NCBI GenBank assembly: GCA_027485675.1
Contig: JAIXQP010000016.1
Span: 1 to 64,000, forward strand
Source: Terriglobales bacterium
GTDB taxonomy: Bacteria; Acidobacteriota; Terriglobia; Bryobacterales; Bryobacteraceae
Length of the DNA: 64,000 bases
Direction of reading: 5' to 3'
Part shown: piece after piece, positions 25,048 through 33,790 of the stretch
Layout: each line of letters begins with the position of its first letter
Position numbering within the stretch: the stretch's first letter is position 1
Made by a program: the position numbers and the translations under genes
Notes under the pieces: model-generated
Database searches by the model: none
What the model saw: the letters and a program-made list of their open reading frames with translations, nothing else
Told to the model about the DNA's origin: nothing

Positions 25048-25686
25048 GTGGCCCTTCCTGTATTGTCCTTGGCGGAACTGATCCGGCGGAAACCGCCGGC
25101 GACGGAGCTTTGCGCCTACACGCCGGCCGGGTTGTCGGGGCTGCTGCCGGGGTTGGCGCCGGGGACGATTACCGAGATTACCGGGGGGCGCTCTTCGGGG
25201 CGGACGGCGCTTGTGCAGGCGGCGCTGGCGGCGGCGACGCAGCAGGGGGAGCTGTGCGCGCTGGTCGACGGCGGGAGCACGTTTTGCCCGGCGTCGGGGC
25301 AGGCGGCGGGCATGGTGCTGGACCGGCTGCTGTGGGTGCAGTGCGGGCGGCATTTGCAGAACGCGTTGCAGGCGGCGGATATGATTCTGCATGGGGGCGG
25401 GTTCCGGGTGACGGTGCTGGACCTGTGCGAGTTTCGGGCCGAGGAGTTGCAGCGGGTGCCGCTATCGTGGTGGCACCGGTTCCGGCTGGCGGTGGAGAAC
25501 ACGCCGGGGATGCTGCTGATTACGGCGGGGCAGCCGGTGGCGCGGCAATCGGCGACGACGCAGATTCAGTTGGCGCCGCGGACGGCGAAATGGAGCGGGA
25601 ACCTGCTGCGGGGTTTGGATTTAGAGGCGAGTCTGCGCAAGCCGATGCGGGCGGAGACGGCGCGGCTGCGGGCCGAGGCGGGATGA
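25048..25686 (+). CDS. imuA: ImuA-like RecA/SulA-type protein
   Basis: 212 aa with a RecA-like core: GTITEITGGRSSGRTALVQAAL is the Walker A region, where GRSSGRT has Arg in place of the usual Lys, followed by ALVDGGSTFCP and LLWVQCGRHLQNALQAADMIL. In the imuABC mutasome ImuA supports error-prone translesion synthesis by ImuB and DnaE2 during the SOS response. GTG start. It is followed by imuB, but no dnaE2 is nearby. It sits behind the well-formed promoter and dyad above. Confidence 0.8.
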   Translation: MALPVLSLAELIRRKPPATELCAYTPAGLSGLLPGLAPGTITEITGGRSSGRTALVQAALAAATQQGELCALVDGGSTFCPASGQAAGMVLDRLLWVQCGRHLQNALQAADMILHGGGFRVTVLDLCEFRAEELQRVPLSWWHRFRLAVENTPGMLLITAGQPVARQSATTQIQLAPRTAKWSGNLLRGLDLEASLRKPMRAETARLRAEAG

Positions 25687-25689
25687 GCC

Positions 25690-26958
25690 ATGTTTGCCTG
25701 CATCCACTGTCAGAGCGGCTTAGCCGAGCATTTGCCGGTATTGGCGGCGCAGTTCGCCAACGGCTATGAACAGCTCGACGAAGAGACGATTGTCTTTTCG
25801 GTGGCGGGCTTAGGGCGGCTGTTCGGCCCGGCGCCGCAGTTGGCGGCCGAGATTGCGCGGCAGGGGCAGACGCTGGGCCTGGCGGGGAACATCGCCATGG
25901 CGCGGCATCCGGATACGGCGGCGCTGGCGGCGCGGCACTGCGCGGGGGTGACGATTCTGCCGCCGGGGCAGGAGGGGGAGATCCTGGGTCCGCTGCCGGT
26001 GGGGGTGTTGCCGGCGAGCCCGGCCACGCTCGAGACGCTGGCGCGATGGGGGGTCGAAACGATTGCCGACTTCCTGGCGCTGCCGCCGCTGGGGGTGTTG
26101 GAACGGTTGGGCGAAGAGGGCGGGCGGCTGCAGGCGTTGGCCGAGGGGCGGGGGCAGCGGGCGCTGCAGGTGGCGCGGGCGGCCGCGGAGTTTACGGCGG
26201 TGCGGGAGTTGGAGGCGCCGGTGAGTAATCTGGAGCCGCTGCTGTTTGTGGTTTCGAGCTTGCTGCATGACTTGGTGAAGCGGGTGGTGGCGACGGGGAA
26301 CGCGGTGCAGGAGTTGAGTTTGCAGTTGGAGATGGAGCGGTGGGAGGTGAGCGAGCGGACGCTGGGCTTCCCTGCCCCGGTGCAGGATCCGCGGACGATG
26401 TTGAAGCAGGTGCAGTTGGCGCTGGAGGCGGACCGGCCGCGGGGGCCGGTGGTGGGGGTACGGCTGGAGCTGCGGCCGGCGCCGCCGCGGGCGGTGCAGC
26501 AGGGGATGTTTTCGCCGAACGCGCCGGAGCCGGAGCGGCTGCAGACGTTGCTGGGGCGGCTGGCGGCGTTGACGGGGCAAGGGACGGTGGGGTCGCCGGA
26601 GCTGTTGAATACGTACCGGCCGGACGCGTGGCGGCTGCGGCAGCGGAACCTGTTTGCGGCGGGGACGGCGGTGGCCACGGCGGCGGCGCCGGCGTTGCAG
26701 TTGGCGCTGCGGCTGTTCCGGCCGGCGTTGCCGGCGCGGGTGCGTTTGGTGGAGGGGCGGCCGGTGGAGCTGCGGGCGCCGGGCGTGGAGGGGACGGTGG
26801 CGGCGGCGGCGGGGCCGTGGCGGACGACGGGCGAATGGTGGGCGGAGACGGCGTGGGCGCGGGATGAGTGGGACGTGGCGGTGGTGGGGTCGGGGCTGTA
26901 CCGGGTGTACCGGCAGCATTTGGGGGATGTTTGGTTCGTGGACGGGATTTATGACTGA
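25690..26958 (+). CDS. imuB: ImuB-like Y-family polymerase homologue, N-terminally short
   Basis: 422 aa, shorter than typical ImuB (about 500). It begins around the region normally preceding the LDxTGxxxLFGG motif (here VFSVAGLGRLFGPA) and keeps the helix-hairpin-helix stretch LETLARWGVETIADFLALP and the C-terminal little-finger-like domain and tail (VRLVEGRPVELRAPG, then WDVAVVGSGLYRVYRQ). About 75 residues of the palm, including the usual inactive catalytic positions, are absent. ImuB is a non-catalytic adaptor that links the sliding clamp, ImuA and DnaE2. It follows imuA by 3 bp. The DnaE2 partner, if any, must lie elsewhere. Confidence 0.8.
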   Translation: MFACIHCQSGLAEHLPVLAAQFANGYEQLDEETIVFSVAGLGRLFGPAPQLAAEIARQGQTLGLAGNIAMARHPDTAALAARHCAGVTILPPGQEGEILGPLPVGVLPASPATLETLARWGVETIADFLALPPLGVLERLGEEGGRLQALAEGRGQRALQVARAAAEFTAVRELEAPVSNLEPLLFVVSSLLHDLVKRVVATGNAVQELSLQLEMERWEVSERTLGFPAPVQDPRTMLKQVQLALEADRPRGPVVGVRLELRPAPPRAVQQGMFSPNAPEPERLQTLLGRLAALTGQGTVGSPELLNTYRPDAWRLRQRNLFAAGTAVATAAAPALQLALRLFRPALPARVRLVEGRPVELRAPGVEGTVAAAAGPWRTTGEWWAETAWARDEWDVAVVGSGLYRVYRQHLGDVWFVDGIYD

Positions 26959-27007
26959 GGGGGAGGATACGTTCTGGGAGTTACTCTCACATGTATAGTG
27001 AGGATCT

Positions 27008-28819
27008 ATGCAAGCTCCCAGAAAACGCTCCACTCGTTTCTTTCCATTCCTTCGCCTGCAACTAACGGCCGCTGTTCTACTGGCGGCGTCGACCGTGCAG
27101 CTCTCCGCGCAAATGACGCCGGAGCAACGACTATTTGACTTCCAGGCGGTGGCCTCGCTGTATGCGAAGCGATACGGACCGGCCAACTGGAAGCTACAGT
27201 CGATCGGCGTCAACATCTTCGAGTTGAAGCCCTGGGCCGATCGCGTCCGGGCGGCACGAAGCGACATCGAGTACTTCGAGATCATGTCGCGGTTCGTCGC
27301 CAGCTTTCGCGATGGGCACACCGGATACTCCATACCCTCGCGTTTTCTGGCCGACCTGGGCATTTACGTCGATATCTACGACGGTAAGGTGCTGATCGAG
27401 CAGATCGTGCGCAGCCGCCTTCCCCAATCCACCTACCCGTTTGCGGTCGGCGACGAACTGGTCTCGCTGGACGGAAAGCCGGTGGAGGAGCTGATTACGG
27501 AACTCGCCGCCCAACAGAGTTACTCCAATCCGCGGACCACGCGCCGCGCCGCGGCCGACGCCATTACCTTTCGACGGCAGTCGGAGTATCCGCGGGCGAT
27601 CGAACTCCCGGCCGAATCAACGATCGTCGTCCGGCGAGCCTCTGGCGATTTAGAGACTTACACGGTGCCGTGGACGAAGATCGGGGAGCCGCTGACCAGC
27701 GTCGGGCCAATTCCAACGCCCGTATTCACCGCCAAGGCAGGGAACAAGGCCATCGTTTCCGATCCGCTGCAGTTGTTGAATGACTTGCGCAACTGGTCCG
27801 TCCCGGCCGACCGCTACCTGGGACGCAAGCGCGTCATCGAGACGGAGGACGGCGAGCCGGTGGAGCGCAGCTACGTCACGGGCTGGGGCGTGCGCAACCC
27901 GTACTTCAATCTTCCCCCAGGGTTTCAACTTCGCCTCGGGCGCCTGGCGGCCGACCCCTTCTATAGCGGCGTCTACCAGTCGGGCGAAAACCGCATTGGT
28001 TACCTGCGCATTCCTAGTTTCGGTCCCGCCCTGCCCACGCAGACCGTCCTCGGCATACTGGACGCGGAGATCGCCTTCTTCCGCGCCAATACGGACGGGC
28101 TGATTGTGGATGTCTCCCGGAACACCGGGGGCGGCTGCATCGGGCTCGACTATGCGGCGCGGCTGATTCCCAATCGCTTCTGGTTCTTCGGCGAACACCT
28201 GCGGCCCACGCAAAGCCTGATCTTATCGTTCGAGATTTCCTTAGCCAATGCCCGCGCCATCAACGCCGACAGTTGGGTGATCGCCACGTATCAAGCGATA
28301 TTGACGGAACTGCAGGCATCCCAGCGGGAGAACCGGGCGATGACCGGCCCCCTTCCCGCTTGTCCCTCCGCGGCGGTTCCCTCCTTCCTTCGCCCGCCCA
28401 CTTTCGAAAACGAACCACTCACGGCGCCGAATGGGCAAGTGTTGGCTTACGAGAAGCCGATCGTCTTCCTGGTTGACGAGTTTAGCGTCTCCTTTGGCGA
28501 TATCTTCCCGGCGATGATGCAGGACAACAATCGCGGCCCGATCGTCGGCATGCGCACCGCCGGATGGGGTGGGTCGATCTCGGCGTGGCCGGCCGGCTTC
28601 TTTGCCGAAGCCACCGCGACCAACACGAACTCGCTCGTCGTGCGCCGGCAGAACATCGTCTCGCCGGACATGCCAACCGCTCCGTTTATCGAAAACATCG
28701 GGGTGATCCCCGATATCGAACTCGACTTTATGACCAGGGAGAATTTGCTCACCCGCGGCGGGCCGTTTGTGGCCGCACTCACCCGGATCATGAACGAGGA
28801 GATTGCGAAACGGAAATAA
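27008..28819 (+). CDS. S41 family peptidase with PDZ-like insert
   Basis: 603 aa with an N-terminal signal peptide (LTAAVLLAASTVQLSA). A tricorn/S41-like layout follows: N-terminal region with SFRDGHTGYSIP, a PDZ-like segment at about 110-230 (GVYV-like strand, VGDELVSLDGKPVEELI) and the catalytic core at about 350-560 (GLIVDVSRNTGGGCIGLDYAARL and VFLVDEFSVSFGDIFPAMMQD, the latter with the nucleophile-type Ser). Unlike the homologue at 8048, the active-site Ser motif is retained. An extracytoplasmic peptidase is expected. A -10-like TATAGT lies at about 26994 and SD GAGG precedes the ATG, so it has its own promoter. Confidence 0.8.
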   Translation: MQAPRKRSTRFFPFLRLQLTAAVLLAASTVQLSAQMTPEQRLFDFQAVASLYAKRYGPANWKLQSIGVNIFELKPWADRVRAARSDIEYFEIMSRFVASFRDGHTGYSIPSRFLADLGIYVDIYDGKVLIEQIVRSRLPQSTYPFAVGDELVSLDGKPVEELITELAAQQSYSNPRTTRRAAADAITFRRQSEYPRAIELPAESTIVVRRASGDLETYTVPWTKIGEPLTSVGPIPTPVFTAKAGNKAIVSDPLQLLNDLRNWSVPADRYLGRKRVIETEDGEPVERSYVTGWGVRNPYFNLPPGFQLRLGRLAADPFYSGVYQSGENRIGYLRIPSFGPALPTQTVLGILDAEIAFFRANTDGLIVDVSRNTGGGCIGLDYAARLIPNRFWFFGEHLRPTQSLILSFEISLANARAINADSWVIATYQAILTELQASQRENRAMTGPLPACPSAAVPSFLRPPTFENEPLTAPNGQVLAYEKPIVFLVDEFSVSFGDIFPAMMQDNNRGPIVGMRTAGWGGSISAWPAGFFAEATATNTNSLVVRRQNIVSPDMPTAPFIENIGVIPDIELDFMTRENLLTRGGPFVAALTRIMNEEIAKRK

Positions 28820-28823
28820 CCCG

Positions 28824-28872
28824 CCGCGCCGGGGGCAGAAGGGATGAGGAGTCCCGGCTGTCCCCGGCGCGG
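28824..28872. terminator. Bidirectional hairpin between convergent genes
   Basis: CCGCGCCGGGG (28824-28834) pairs perfectly with CCCCGGCGCGG (28862-28872), an 11-bp stem with a 27-base loop. It lies between the S41 gene and the convergent ybaK gene. There is no T-run, so a Rho-dependent or weak terminator is more likely than a classical intrinsic one. Confidence 0.4.
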
Positions 28873-28879
28873 GGTGCGG

Positions 28880-29356
28880 CTAGGCGCCGAAGCGGGCGAT
28901 TTCGCCGAGCGTGGCCGAGGTCGCGCGGGCGTAGGCTTCGGGGTGGAGCAGGATCTGCGTGCCGCGGACGCCAGCCGAGATCGAGATGACGTCCCAGAGC
29001 TGGGCGGTCTCGTCGAGATAGACCGGGAAATCCTTCCTGGGCCCGAGGGCGGTGACGCCGCCGCGGATGTAGCCCGTGAGCGGCTGCACCTCCTTGAGCG
29101 GGACGAGTTCGACCTTGCGGTCGCCACTGAGCTTGGCGAGCGACTTCAGATCGAGCTCCATGTTGCCGGGGATGACGGCGAAGCAGAGGCCTTCGCGGTC
29201 ACCGCGGACGAGGAGGGTTTTGAAGACCTGCTCGGGCGGGAGACCGACTTTGGCGGCGACGGTGATGGCGTCGAGGTGATCTTCGTCGACCTCGTAGGTG
29301 CGCAGCTCGTGGGCAATCCCCATGGTTTCGAGCAGGCGGACGGCGTTCGTTTTCAT
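28880..29356 (-). CDS. ybaK: YbaK/EbsC-family Cys-tRNA deacylase
   Basis: 158 aa matching the YbaK subgroup: MKTNAVRLLETMGIAHELRTYEV, GLPPEQVFKTLLVRGD (with the conserved Lys), FAVIPGNMELDLKSLAKLSGDRKVELVPL and GYIRGGVTALGPRKDFPVYLDE. These enzymes hydrolyse mischarged Cys-tRNA-Pro or related species in the cytoplasm. It is a complete single-domain protein, divergent from the gene at 29383 with a 26-bp spacer. Confidence 0.9.
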   Translation of the reverse strand: MKTNAVRLLETMGIAHELRTYEVDEDHLDAITVAAKVGLPPEQVFKTLLVRGDREGLCFAVIPGNMELDLKSLAKLSGDRKVELVPLKEVQPLTGYIRGGVTALGPRKDFPVYLDETAQLWDVISISAGVRGTQILLHPEAYARATSATLGEIARFGA

Positions 29357-29382
29357 GACGGCTATGCCTTATTCTAAAGGCC

Positions 29383-29985
29383 ATGCGGTGGTTCCTATTT
29401 CTCGTTGCGGCCGTGATGGGCGCGCAGTCTCCCGATGCCTGGCAGAAGAAGGGGGAGGACGCATTTCGCGCCGGTAAGTTCGCCGAAAGCGTGGCAGCTT
29501 TCGATGAGGTGCTGAAGCAGGTGCCGGGCTATTCGGCGCAACACTGGCAGCGGGGGATTTCGCTCTATTACGCCGGGCGGTTTGAAGATTGCCGGAAGCA
29601 GTTTACCCTGCACCGGACGGTGAACCCGGAGGACGTGGAGAACGCCGTGTTCCATATGCTGTGCGCGGCGCGGATTGACGGGCTGGCGAAGGCGCGGGCG
29701 AACCTGATTCCAATTACGTCGGATACGCGGCCGGGGATGATGCAGGTGCATGCGCTGTTCGCGGGCACGGGGACGACGGCGCAGGTGATGAACGCGGCCA
29801 AGAACGGGGGGCCGACGGGGATGTTCTACGCGTTCCTCTACCTCGGCTACTACGAAGAGACGGCGGGGCGGCGGGAGGCATCGAAGCAGTACTTCCGCGA
29901 GGCGAACCGGTTGGCCGGGGCGGACTATATGGGCGATACGGCGCGGGTGCACTGGAAGGCGCTGCAGGAGGGGAAGCTCCCATAA
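29383..29985 (+). CDS. Exported TPR-like protein
   Basis: 200 aa with a short signal peptide (MRWFLFLVAAVMGAQS). Two or three TPR-like helical pairs are visible (KKGEDAFRAGKFAESVAAFDEVLKQVPG; YYAGRFEDCRKQFTLHRTVNPED; YYEETAGRREASKQYFREANRL). The stop overlaps the next start as TAATG at 29983-29987, so the two genes are translationally coupled. Function unknown; a periplasmic scaffold is plausible. Confidence 0.75.
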   Translation: MRWFLFLVAAVMGAQSPDAWQKKGEDAFRAGKFAESVAAFDEVLKQVPGYSAQHWQRGISLYYAGRFEDCRKQFTLHRTVNPEDVENAVFHMLCAARIDGLAKARANLIPITSDTRPGMMQVHALFAGTGTTAQVMNAAKNGGPTGMFYAFLYLGYYEETAGRREASKQYFREANRLAGADYMGDTARVHWKALQEGKLP

Positions 29986-30563
29986 TGGCGAAGAGTCCGA
30001 AAGAGATGATGGCCGCGATGCTCGGCAACCTGGAGGCGAGGACCGGGAAGCCGCTGGCCGAATGGATGGCGATTGTGGAGGCCGAAGGGCCGGCGGCGCG
30101 GGCCGAGCGGCAGAAGTGGCTGAAACAAGCCTATGGCTTGGGGCAGAACACGGCGATGGTGATTCTGGGGAAGATGGACGGGTCGGCGGACGCGTATGAG
30201 GACGCGACGGGGCTCGTGGACGGGCAGTACGCCGGGCCGAAGGCGGCGCTGCGGCCGCTGTACGAGACGCTGGCCGCGATGGGGCAGGCGCTGGGCGCGG
30301 ATGTGACGCTGAAGCCGTGCCGGACGTACGTATCGCTCGTGCGGCGGAGCCAGTTTGCCGTGATCCAGGCGACGACGCGGACGCGGATCGACCTGGGGCT
30401 GAACCTGCGCGGCATCGAATGCGGCCTGACGCCGGCGAAGAACCTGGGCGGCGGGGATGCGATTACGCACCGGATTCCCATTGCCGCGGCGGCCGACGTG
30501 ACGCCGGCCGTGCGGGAGTGGTTCGCCAAGGCCTACGCCCTTAACGCAAAAAGCGGCGGATGA
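29985..30563 (+). CDS. DUF4287 / DUF5655 domain protein
   Basis: 192 aa. N-terminal DUF4287 (MAKSPKEMMAAMLGNLEARTGKPLAEWM and WLKQAYGLGQNTAMVIL) and a C-terminal DUF5655-like domain (LYETLAAMGQALGADVTLKPCRTYVSLVRRSQFAVIQ, LNLRGIECGL). Both are uncharacterised families; DUF5655 is related to nucleic-acid-associated PDDEXK-adjacent proteins, but no nuclease motif is visible here. The end overlaps the convergent DMFase-like gene by 23 bp. Confidence 0.85.
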   Translation: MAKSPKEMMAAMLGNLEARTGKPLAEWMAIVEAEGPAARAERQKWLKQAYGLGQNTAMVILGKMDGSADAYEDATGLVDGQYAGPKAALRPLYETLAAMGQALGADVTLKPCRTYVSLVRRSQFAVIQATTRTRIDLGLNLRGIECGLTPAKNLGGGDAITHRIPIAAAADVTPAVREWFAKAYALNAKSGG

Positions 30564-32127
30564 CGTTCGAGGTGATGCGGGAGACGTCGGCGTCCGGGAA
30601 GAGCGCCGAGACCCAGGTGATGGAACCGACCGAGAAGACGGCGCCGCCGGAGGGCGTATCGAACGTCACGATTTCGGCTCCGCCGTCGTCGACGTTGGTG
30701 CCCTTGGCGAGGAGGACGGTGTTGGCCGGTGACGACGCGCTGCGCTTGTCCGTCTCGTGGCCGGAGGCGCCGCCGGGGACGCGTTCATGGAGCGTCTTGT
30801 GGCCGAACTCGTCGCCGTTCTTCAGGCCGGTGCCGGCGAAGATCCAGTGGTCGGCGTCGATGACGCGGTAGGGCGCCGAGGTCATGATGCCGGTTTCGGT
30901 GCAGACGACGCCGAGGAGGTTCGCTTCCGATTCGAGCGTGCGGGCCATGCGGCTTTCAAAGCGGCCGCACATCTCGCCGTGTTCGCTGTAGAGATGCGAG
31001 AGGCAGCGCATGGTGCCGTCTTGGGCCAGGGTGACCTCGCAGTTCAGTCCGTTGCCGGCGAGATAGAGGAACTTGCCGCCGCGTTCAAAGACCCAGCTTT
31101 TTACGCGGAGATACATCTCTCGCGTCCAGTATTCGGGATGAACTGCGACGATTAACATCTCGTAGGCGTCGAGATCGAGGGTGCCGTCGTGGAGTTGGGC
31201 TTCGGCGTAGAGGTCGTAGTCGAAGCCTTCGCGTTCGAGCCAGCCGTATAAGCGCCATTCGCCGGGGAGTTGGCCGCATTGGACACGGCCGGGAATGGGA
31301 TCGGTAATCTCGCCGTCGACGAGTAAGTGGTTGTTGGGTTCGGGGCGGTCGAAGGCGAGAGGGAGATACTCTTCATCGGCGGGGCGCCAGCTACCGAAGG
31401 AGAGGCCGTCGGTGTAGCGGCTGAGATCCTGCCGGGAGTTGACGATGGGGGTGGCGGGGAGGCCGGTGGGATTGACGTAGTTACTGCGGCCGCCGTAGTT
31501 GTTATAAGCGTTCCAGTTATTGGTGGCGGCGAGGACGGCGATCTTCGCGGTGGGCCGGGCCGGGGAGACGATCCACGGGAAGCTGAAGGAGCGGCCGGAG
31601 GGGGTGCGGGCCCAGAGGTAGTAGAGGCCAGAGCGTTCGGGGCCTTCGACGATGGGCGGCGAGGGGTAGCCGTCGTTGTTCCAGTGGACGCCGGTTTGGG
31701 TGAAGTCGCCGTCGGGGAGGACCTGGCGGTTGGCTTGGGGGCCATGCTCATCGACCCAGCCGATCATGCGGACATACTCTTTCTTGAGGCCGTAGCGCCA
31801 GAGGGTCAGTTGATACTGTTCGTTCGAATGGACGCGGTATTCGCTTTTGCCGCCGGCGGCGACCCACTTAGGCCACATATAGCCGATGAGGCCATCCGAG
31901 AGCAGGCGGAACTGCGGCTGGGTGGTGAGATCGACGGTGACGGTTTTCGAGCCGAAGCCATCCTTGGCGAGACTTACTTTGTAAGTGCCGGGCGGGAGGT
32001 CGCCGTAGAAGGCGCCGCGGGCGGAGGAGTGGAGGACCGTAACTTCGCCGGAGACCGATTCGAAATCGGCGATGACGCCGGGAAGGGCGAGGTACATCTC
32101 GTCGCTGACGTAGGCTAGAACACGCAT
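30541..32127 (-). CDS. N,N-dimethylformamidase beta-subunit-like protein
   Basis: 528 aa. It resembles the large-subunit C-terminal domain of N,N-dimethylformamidase (DMFA2_C): long beta strands at the start (VIADFESVSGEVTVLHSS), PSGRSFSFPWIVSPARPTAKIAVLAATNNWNAYNNYGGRSNY, then a class-I glutamine-amidotransferase-like region with VAVHPEYWTREMYLRVKSWVFERGGKFLYLAGNG. It may hydrolyse amides in the environment. I chose the Met at 32127, with GAGGAA as SD, over a start at 32148. It diverges from the creatininase gene by 28 bp. Confidence 0.75.
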   Translation of the reverse strand: MRVLAYVSDEMYLALPGVIADFESVSGEVTVLHSSARGAFYGDLPPGTYKVSLAKDGFGSKTVTVDLTTQPQFRLLSDGLIGYMWPKWVAAGGKSEYRVHSNEQYQLTLWRYGLKKEYVRMIGWVDEHGPQANRQVLPDGDFTQTGVHWNNDGYPSPPIVEGPERSGLYYLWARTPSGRSFSFPWIVSPARPTAKIAVLAATNNWNAYNNYGGRSNYVNPTGLPATPIVNSRQDLSRYTDGLSFGSWRPADEEYLPLAFDRPEPNNHLLVDGEITDPIPGRVQCGQLPGEWRLYGWLEREGFDYDLYAEAQLHDGTLDLDAYEMLIVAVHPEYWTREMYLRVKSWVFERGGKFLYLAGNGLNCEVTLAQDGTMRCLSHLYSEHGEMCGRFESRMARTLESEANLLGVVCTETGIMTSAPYRVIDADHWIFAGTGLKNGDEFGHKTLHERVPGGASGHETDKRSASSPANTVLLAKGTNVDDGGAEIVTFDTPSGGAVFSVGSITWVSALFPDADVSRITSNVIRRFLR

Positions 32128-32155
32128 GTTCCTCGAATTGTATAGCATGGGCGGA

Positions 32156-32836
32156 ATGCGACTTTTTGCGGAAATGAACCGGGAGCAGCTGCGCGCGGCG
32201 GCTCCGGAGAGCTTGGCGATTCTGCCGATTGGGGCGACGGAGCAGCATGGCCCGCATCTGGCGACGGGGATGGACTTTCTGACCGTCGAGCGGATTACGC
32301 GGGCGGCAGCGGAGCGGAGCGGCGTCGAAGCGATTGTGACGCCGACGCTGCCGTTTGGCTCCTCGCACCATCATCTGGTTTTCGGCGCGACGCTTTCGCT
32401 GGGGACGGAGACGTATCTGGCGGTGTTGAAGGACCTGCTGAACTGTCTGGTGGATGACGGGTTCCGGCAGATCTTCGTCGTGAACGGTCACGGGGGCAAT
32501 CAGGACCTGATGCGGCTGGCGGTGCGGGACGTGCGGCGGGAGCGGAACGTGTTGCTGGGTTGCGCGGCGTATTGGGGGCCGCGGGGGCCGGGCCATGCGG
32601 GCGAGTGGGAGACGTCGCTGATGATGGCGGCGCGGCCGGAGTTGATCAACTTGTCGGCCGATTTCTGGAACCCGGAGCGGGAGCCGGACTGCCGGCAGGA
32701 CCGTCCGGACTTCTGGAAGGCGATTGATGGGTATACGGACGATCCGCGGGCGGCGAGCGTGGAGCGGGGCGAGGCGCTGACGGAGGAGATCGTCACCGAG
32801 TTGGCTGGAATCTTCCGCGATTTCGTGATGAAGTAG
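32156..32836 (+). CDS. Creatininase-family amidohydrolase
   Basis: 226 aa. Metal-binding motifs of the family are present: LPIGATEQHGPHLATGMDF (Glu, His, Asp), FVVNGHGGNQD (His) and GHAGEWETSLMM (His, Glu). The family includes creatinine amidohydrolase and enzymes that cut cyclic amides or act in cofactor maturation; the substrate is unknown. Start: ATG at 32156 (MRLFAEMNREQL) rather than the earlier ATGs at 32126 or 32147, which overlap the divergent gene. The amidohydrolase gene follows by 7 bp. Confidence 0.85.
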   Translation: MRLFAEMNREQLRAAAPESLAILPIGATEQHGPHLATGMDFLTVERITRAAAERSGVEAIVTPTLPFGSSHHHLVFGATLSLGTETYLAVLKDLLNCLVDDGFRQIFVVNGHGGNQDLMRLAVRDVRRERNVLLGCAAYWGPRGPGHAGEWETSLMMAARPELINLSADFWNPEREPDCRQDRPDFWKAIDGYTDDPRAASVERGEALTEEIVTELAGIFRDFVMK

Positions 32837-32843
32837 GGGGCCT

Positions 32844-33713
32844 ATGACTCGCCGTGAACTCCTTGCGCTAGCGGCGGCTGCCACTGCTCCGGCTGCCGCT
32901 CAGTCGCCCGTCATCGACACGCACGTGCACCTGTGGGAGCCGGCGAAGTTTCCCTATCATCCGAAGGGGACCTATGCACCGCCGGCCGAGCCGCTCGAGC
33001 CGTACGTCGCCTTCGTGAAGAAGGCCGGGATTGACCATACGGTGATCGTGCATCCGGAGCCTTACCAGGACGACCATTCGTATCTGTGGCACTGCCTGCG
33101 GGAGCCGCGCTTCAAGGGGACGCTGCTGCTGGACCCGATTGACCCGGCGACGCCGGGCAAGATGCGGGAGCTCGTGAAGGCGCATCCGAAGCGGCTGGTG
33201 GCGCTGCGGATTCATGCGATGAATAGCGCGGGGCAGGCGCCGGCGCGGAGCGGGCCGATCAAGAACCGGGACCTGGCGGATCCCGGGGTGGCGGTTTGTT
33301 GGAAGACGGCGGCGGATTTGGGACTGGCGATCCAGATGCACTTTGTGCCGGACCAGGCGCCGAAGATCAGCGCGCTGTGCGCGAAGTTTCCGGGCCTGAC
33401 GGTGGTGCTGGACCACATGGGCCGCTGCGGGACGAAGCAGGGCGGCGTGGAGGCCGTGATGGCGCTGGCCAAGCACCCGCGGACGATCTTCAAGTACTCG
33501 GGCTGGAGCTACTTTGAGACGCCGGCCGGGCCGGTGGTGAAACGGGGCTACGAGGCGTTCGGGCCGGACCGGATTATCTGGGGCGGGCTGGGGATGAACG
33601 AGGCCGAGTACGCGAAGAACAAGGCGCTGTTCGCTGAGCATTGGGCGTTTGCGAGCGCGGCGGAGCAGGCGAAGATCCGGGGCGGGAACGCGGCGCGGGT
33701 GTATGGGTTCTAG
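32844..33713 (+). CDS. Amidohydrolase-2 family protein with exported N-terminus
   Basis: 289 aa. TRRELLALAAAATAPAAA is a Tat-like signal. The TIM-barrel of the amidohydrolase-2 family follows: DTHVHLWEP (first metal His pair), IQMHFVP (His), VVLDHMGRCG (Asp/His) and the last Asp region. Related enzymes are lactonases, 2-pyrone-4,6-dicarboxylate hydrolases and decarboxylases. With the creatininase 7 bp upstream it may act on the same catabolic route; that is inference. Confidence 0.85.
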   Translation: MTRRELLALAAAATAPAAAQSPVIDTHVHLWEPAKFPYHPKGTYAPPAEPLEPYVAFVKKAGIDHTVIVHPEPYQDDHSYLWHCLREPRFKGTLLLDPIDPATPGKMRELVKAHPKRLVALRIHAMNSAGQAPARSGPIKNRDLADPGVAVCWKTAADLGLAIQMHFVPDQAPKISALCAKFPGLTVVLDHMGRCGTKQGGVEAVMALAKHPRTIFKYSGWSYFETPAGPVVKRGYEAFGPDRIIWGGLGMNEAEYAKNKALFAEHWAFASAAEQAKIRGGNAARVYGF

Positions 33714-33790
33714 TGGGTTCTTAGCGTAGGCTTAGCACTCCTTAACTCGGGAATCCGAGTGGGCGCGGGTAGAGTGGGGTTGGAGAGAGT

